In this document: positions 63,453 through 64,000 of the stretch, piece by piece
Layout: the number at the start of each line of letters is the position of its first letter
How positions within the stretch are numbered: the first letter of the stretch is position 1
Source of the DNA: Vitrella brassicaformis
Taxonomy: Eukaryota; Sar; Vitrellaceae
Length of the DNA stretch: 64,000 nt
Direction of reading: 5' to 3'
Assembly (NCBI GenBank): GCA_001179505.1
Contig: CDMY01000224.1
Location: forward strand, 1 to 64,000
Program-made: the position numbers and the translations under genes
Notes under the pieces: model-generated
What the model was told of the DNA's origin: nothing
The model's input: the letters and a program-made list of their open reading frames with translations, nothing else
The model's database searches: none

Positions 63453-64000
63453 TTAGTTGTCGACGCCTCTCCGTGCCGCCCGTGTGTTGCGCTTGGCCTC
63501 GACCTGCTTCTGCCGGAACGTGTCTCACAGCCGCAGGTGGGCAGCCCTCCTCAAACCTGAGCAGGACCCAACAACACACACACATGCAGGTCATCCATCG
63601 GTTCAGAGTCACCCGTGTCTTCTATAATTCGCTCACTTCTCGAGGACGCGGTCGAGCTGGGTGTTGGTGAAGTCTCAGCCACGCGGCATCTTGCCGCCAC
63701 TGCCGGCAGCAGGGCGACGCCGCGGGCACTTGGCCGCGGGTGTCAGACACCAAATACGCTACGCTCAACATGGTCACTCGACTGGCCCTTGAACACACAG
63801 CCACACACAAAGACATATGGAGACATACATGAATGTCTTCTCCCTGTGCCTCACATACACTTACGGCAGCAGGGGGCCGTTGTGGAGGATGCCGTCGATG
63901 AACGGCTTGTTTTTCTCCCTATCCATGTGGCTGTTGGCCACCTTGGCCTTGGCCTTGTCCACCCTCTCCTGCTCCCCATCCTCCTCCTGCTGGCGCATCG
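63453..64000 (-). CDS. Partial gene running off the right edge, small charged protein
   Basis: Not recognised; 5' end missing. The exon at the window edge (to about 63866) encodes a Glu/Lys-rich helix (EQERVDKAKAKVANSHMDRE) then NKPFIDGILHNGPLLP before a GTAAGTG donor. A middle exon near 63638-63680 gives DFTNTQLDRVLEK before GTGAGCG. The last exon gives KQVEAKRNTRAARRGVDN and stops at 63453. The product ends in a strongly basic tail. Exon order is inferred from splice signals. Confidence 0.5.

Overview
This is nuclear DNA from a eukaryote with short introns and few transposons. Its best-supported affiliation is the alveolates, most likely a photosynthetic relative of Apicomplexa such as a chromerid alga (the texture recalls Vitrella). 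The main reason is an apicomplexan-type profilin at 23495-24362. A BT1-family transporter fits too, as do dense introns carrying (CA)n/(TG)n and (CAGA)n/(TCTG)n tracts. Organism identity is inference. About 20 protein genes are visible, nearly all multi-exon. No rRNA, tRNA, CRISPR or bacterial features were seen. One 300-N assembly gap (36030-36329) sits inside a poly-C tract.

Layout, left to right. 1-2074: a segment bounded by perfect 74-bp inverted repeats and holding an intact four-exon NTAN1-like N-terminal asparagine amidase gene. 2178-9286: a tiny Cys-containing ORF and a large secreted cysteine-rich multidomain gene (-). 9761-11524: peptide:N-glycanase (+). 12122-12721: coiled-coil protein (-). 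12785-14366: leucine-rich-repeat protein (+). 14853-16667: nucleotide-sugar/triose-phosphate-type transporter (-). 16764-19639: SAM-domain protein (+). 19882-22598: BT1-family transporter (+). 23495-24362: profilin (-). 24656-27726: AzgA-type purine permease (+). 29044-29765: unknown (-). 30049-35405: cullin-4 (+). 36505-37485: unknown (-). 37729-39529: CSA/ERCC8-like WD40 protein (+). 41753-49231: giant multi-pass membrane protein (-). 49560-51944: unknown, broken by a 29-bp duplication (+). 52454-58551: secretory-pathway ARM-repeat/transmembrane/coiled-coil protein (-). 58717-61189: RING plus TRAF-type zinc-finger protein (+). 61436-62980: membrane-anchored JmjC/cupin protein (-). 63453-64000: partial gene (-).

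Organisation. Genes alternate strand almost strictly. Eight head-to-head pairs share short spacers (63-474 bp between start codons), while convergent tails are separated by 0.25-2.2 kb of microsatellite-rich DNA. This implies bidirectional promoters as the default arrangement.

Functional links. Cullin-4 and CSA/ERCC8, a substrate receptor that in other eukaryotes docks to cullin-4 through DDB1, lie 2.3 kb apart with one gene between. NTAN1 and peptide:N-glycanase are both protein-Asn-to-Asp deamidating enzymes and a RING protein is also present, so protein-turnover functions are well represented. Whether this clustering means anything is untested.

Exon chains were joined by eye using splice consensus and reading frame. 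Four are frame-checked exactly or closely (NTAN1, profilin, CSA, JmjC). The long minus-strand genes at 2855-9286 and 41753-49231 are outlines whose internal exon borders are approximate.
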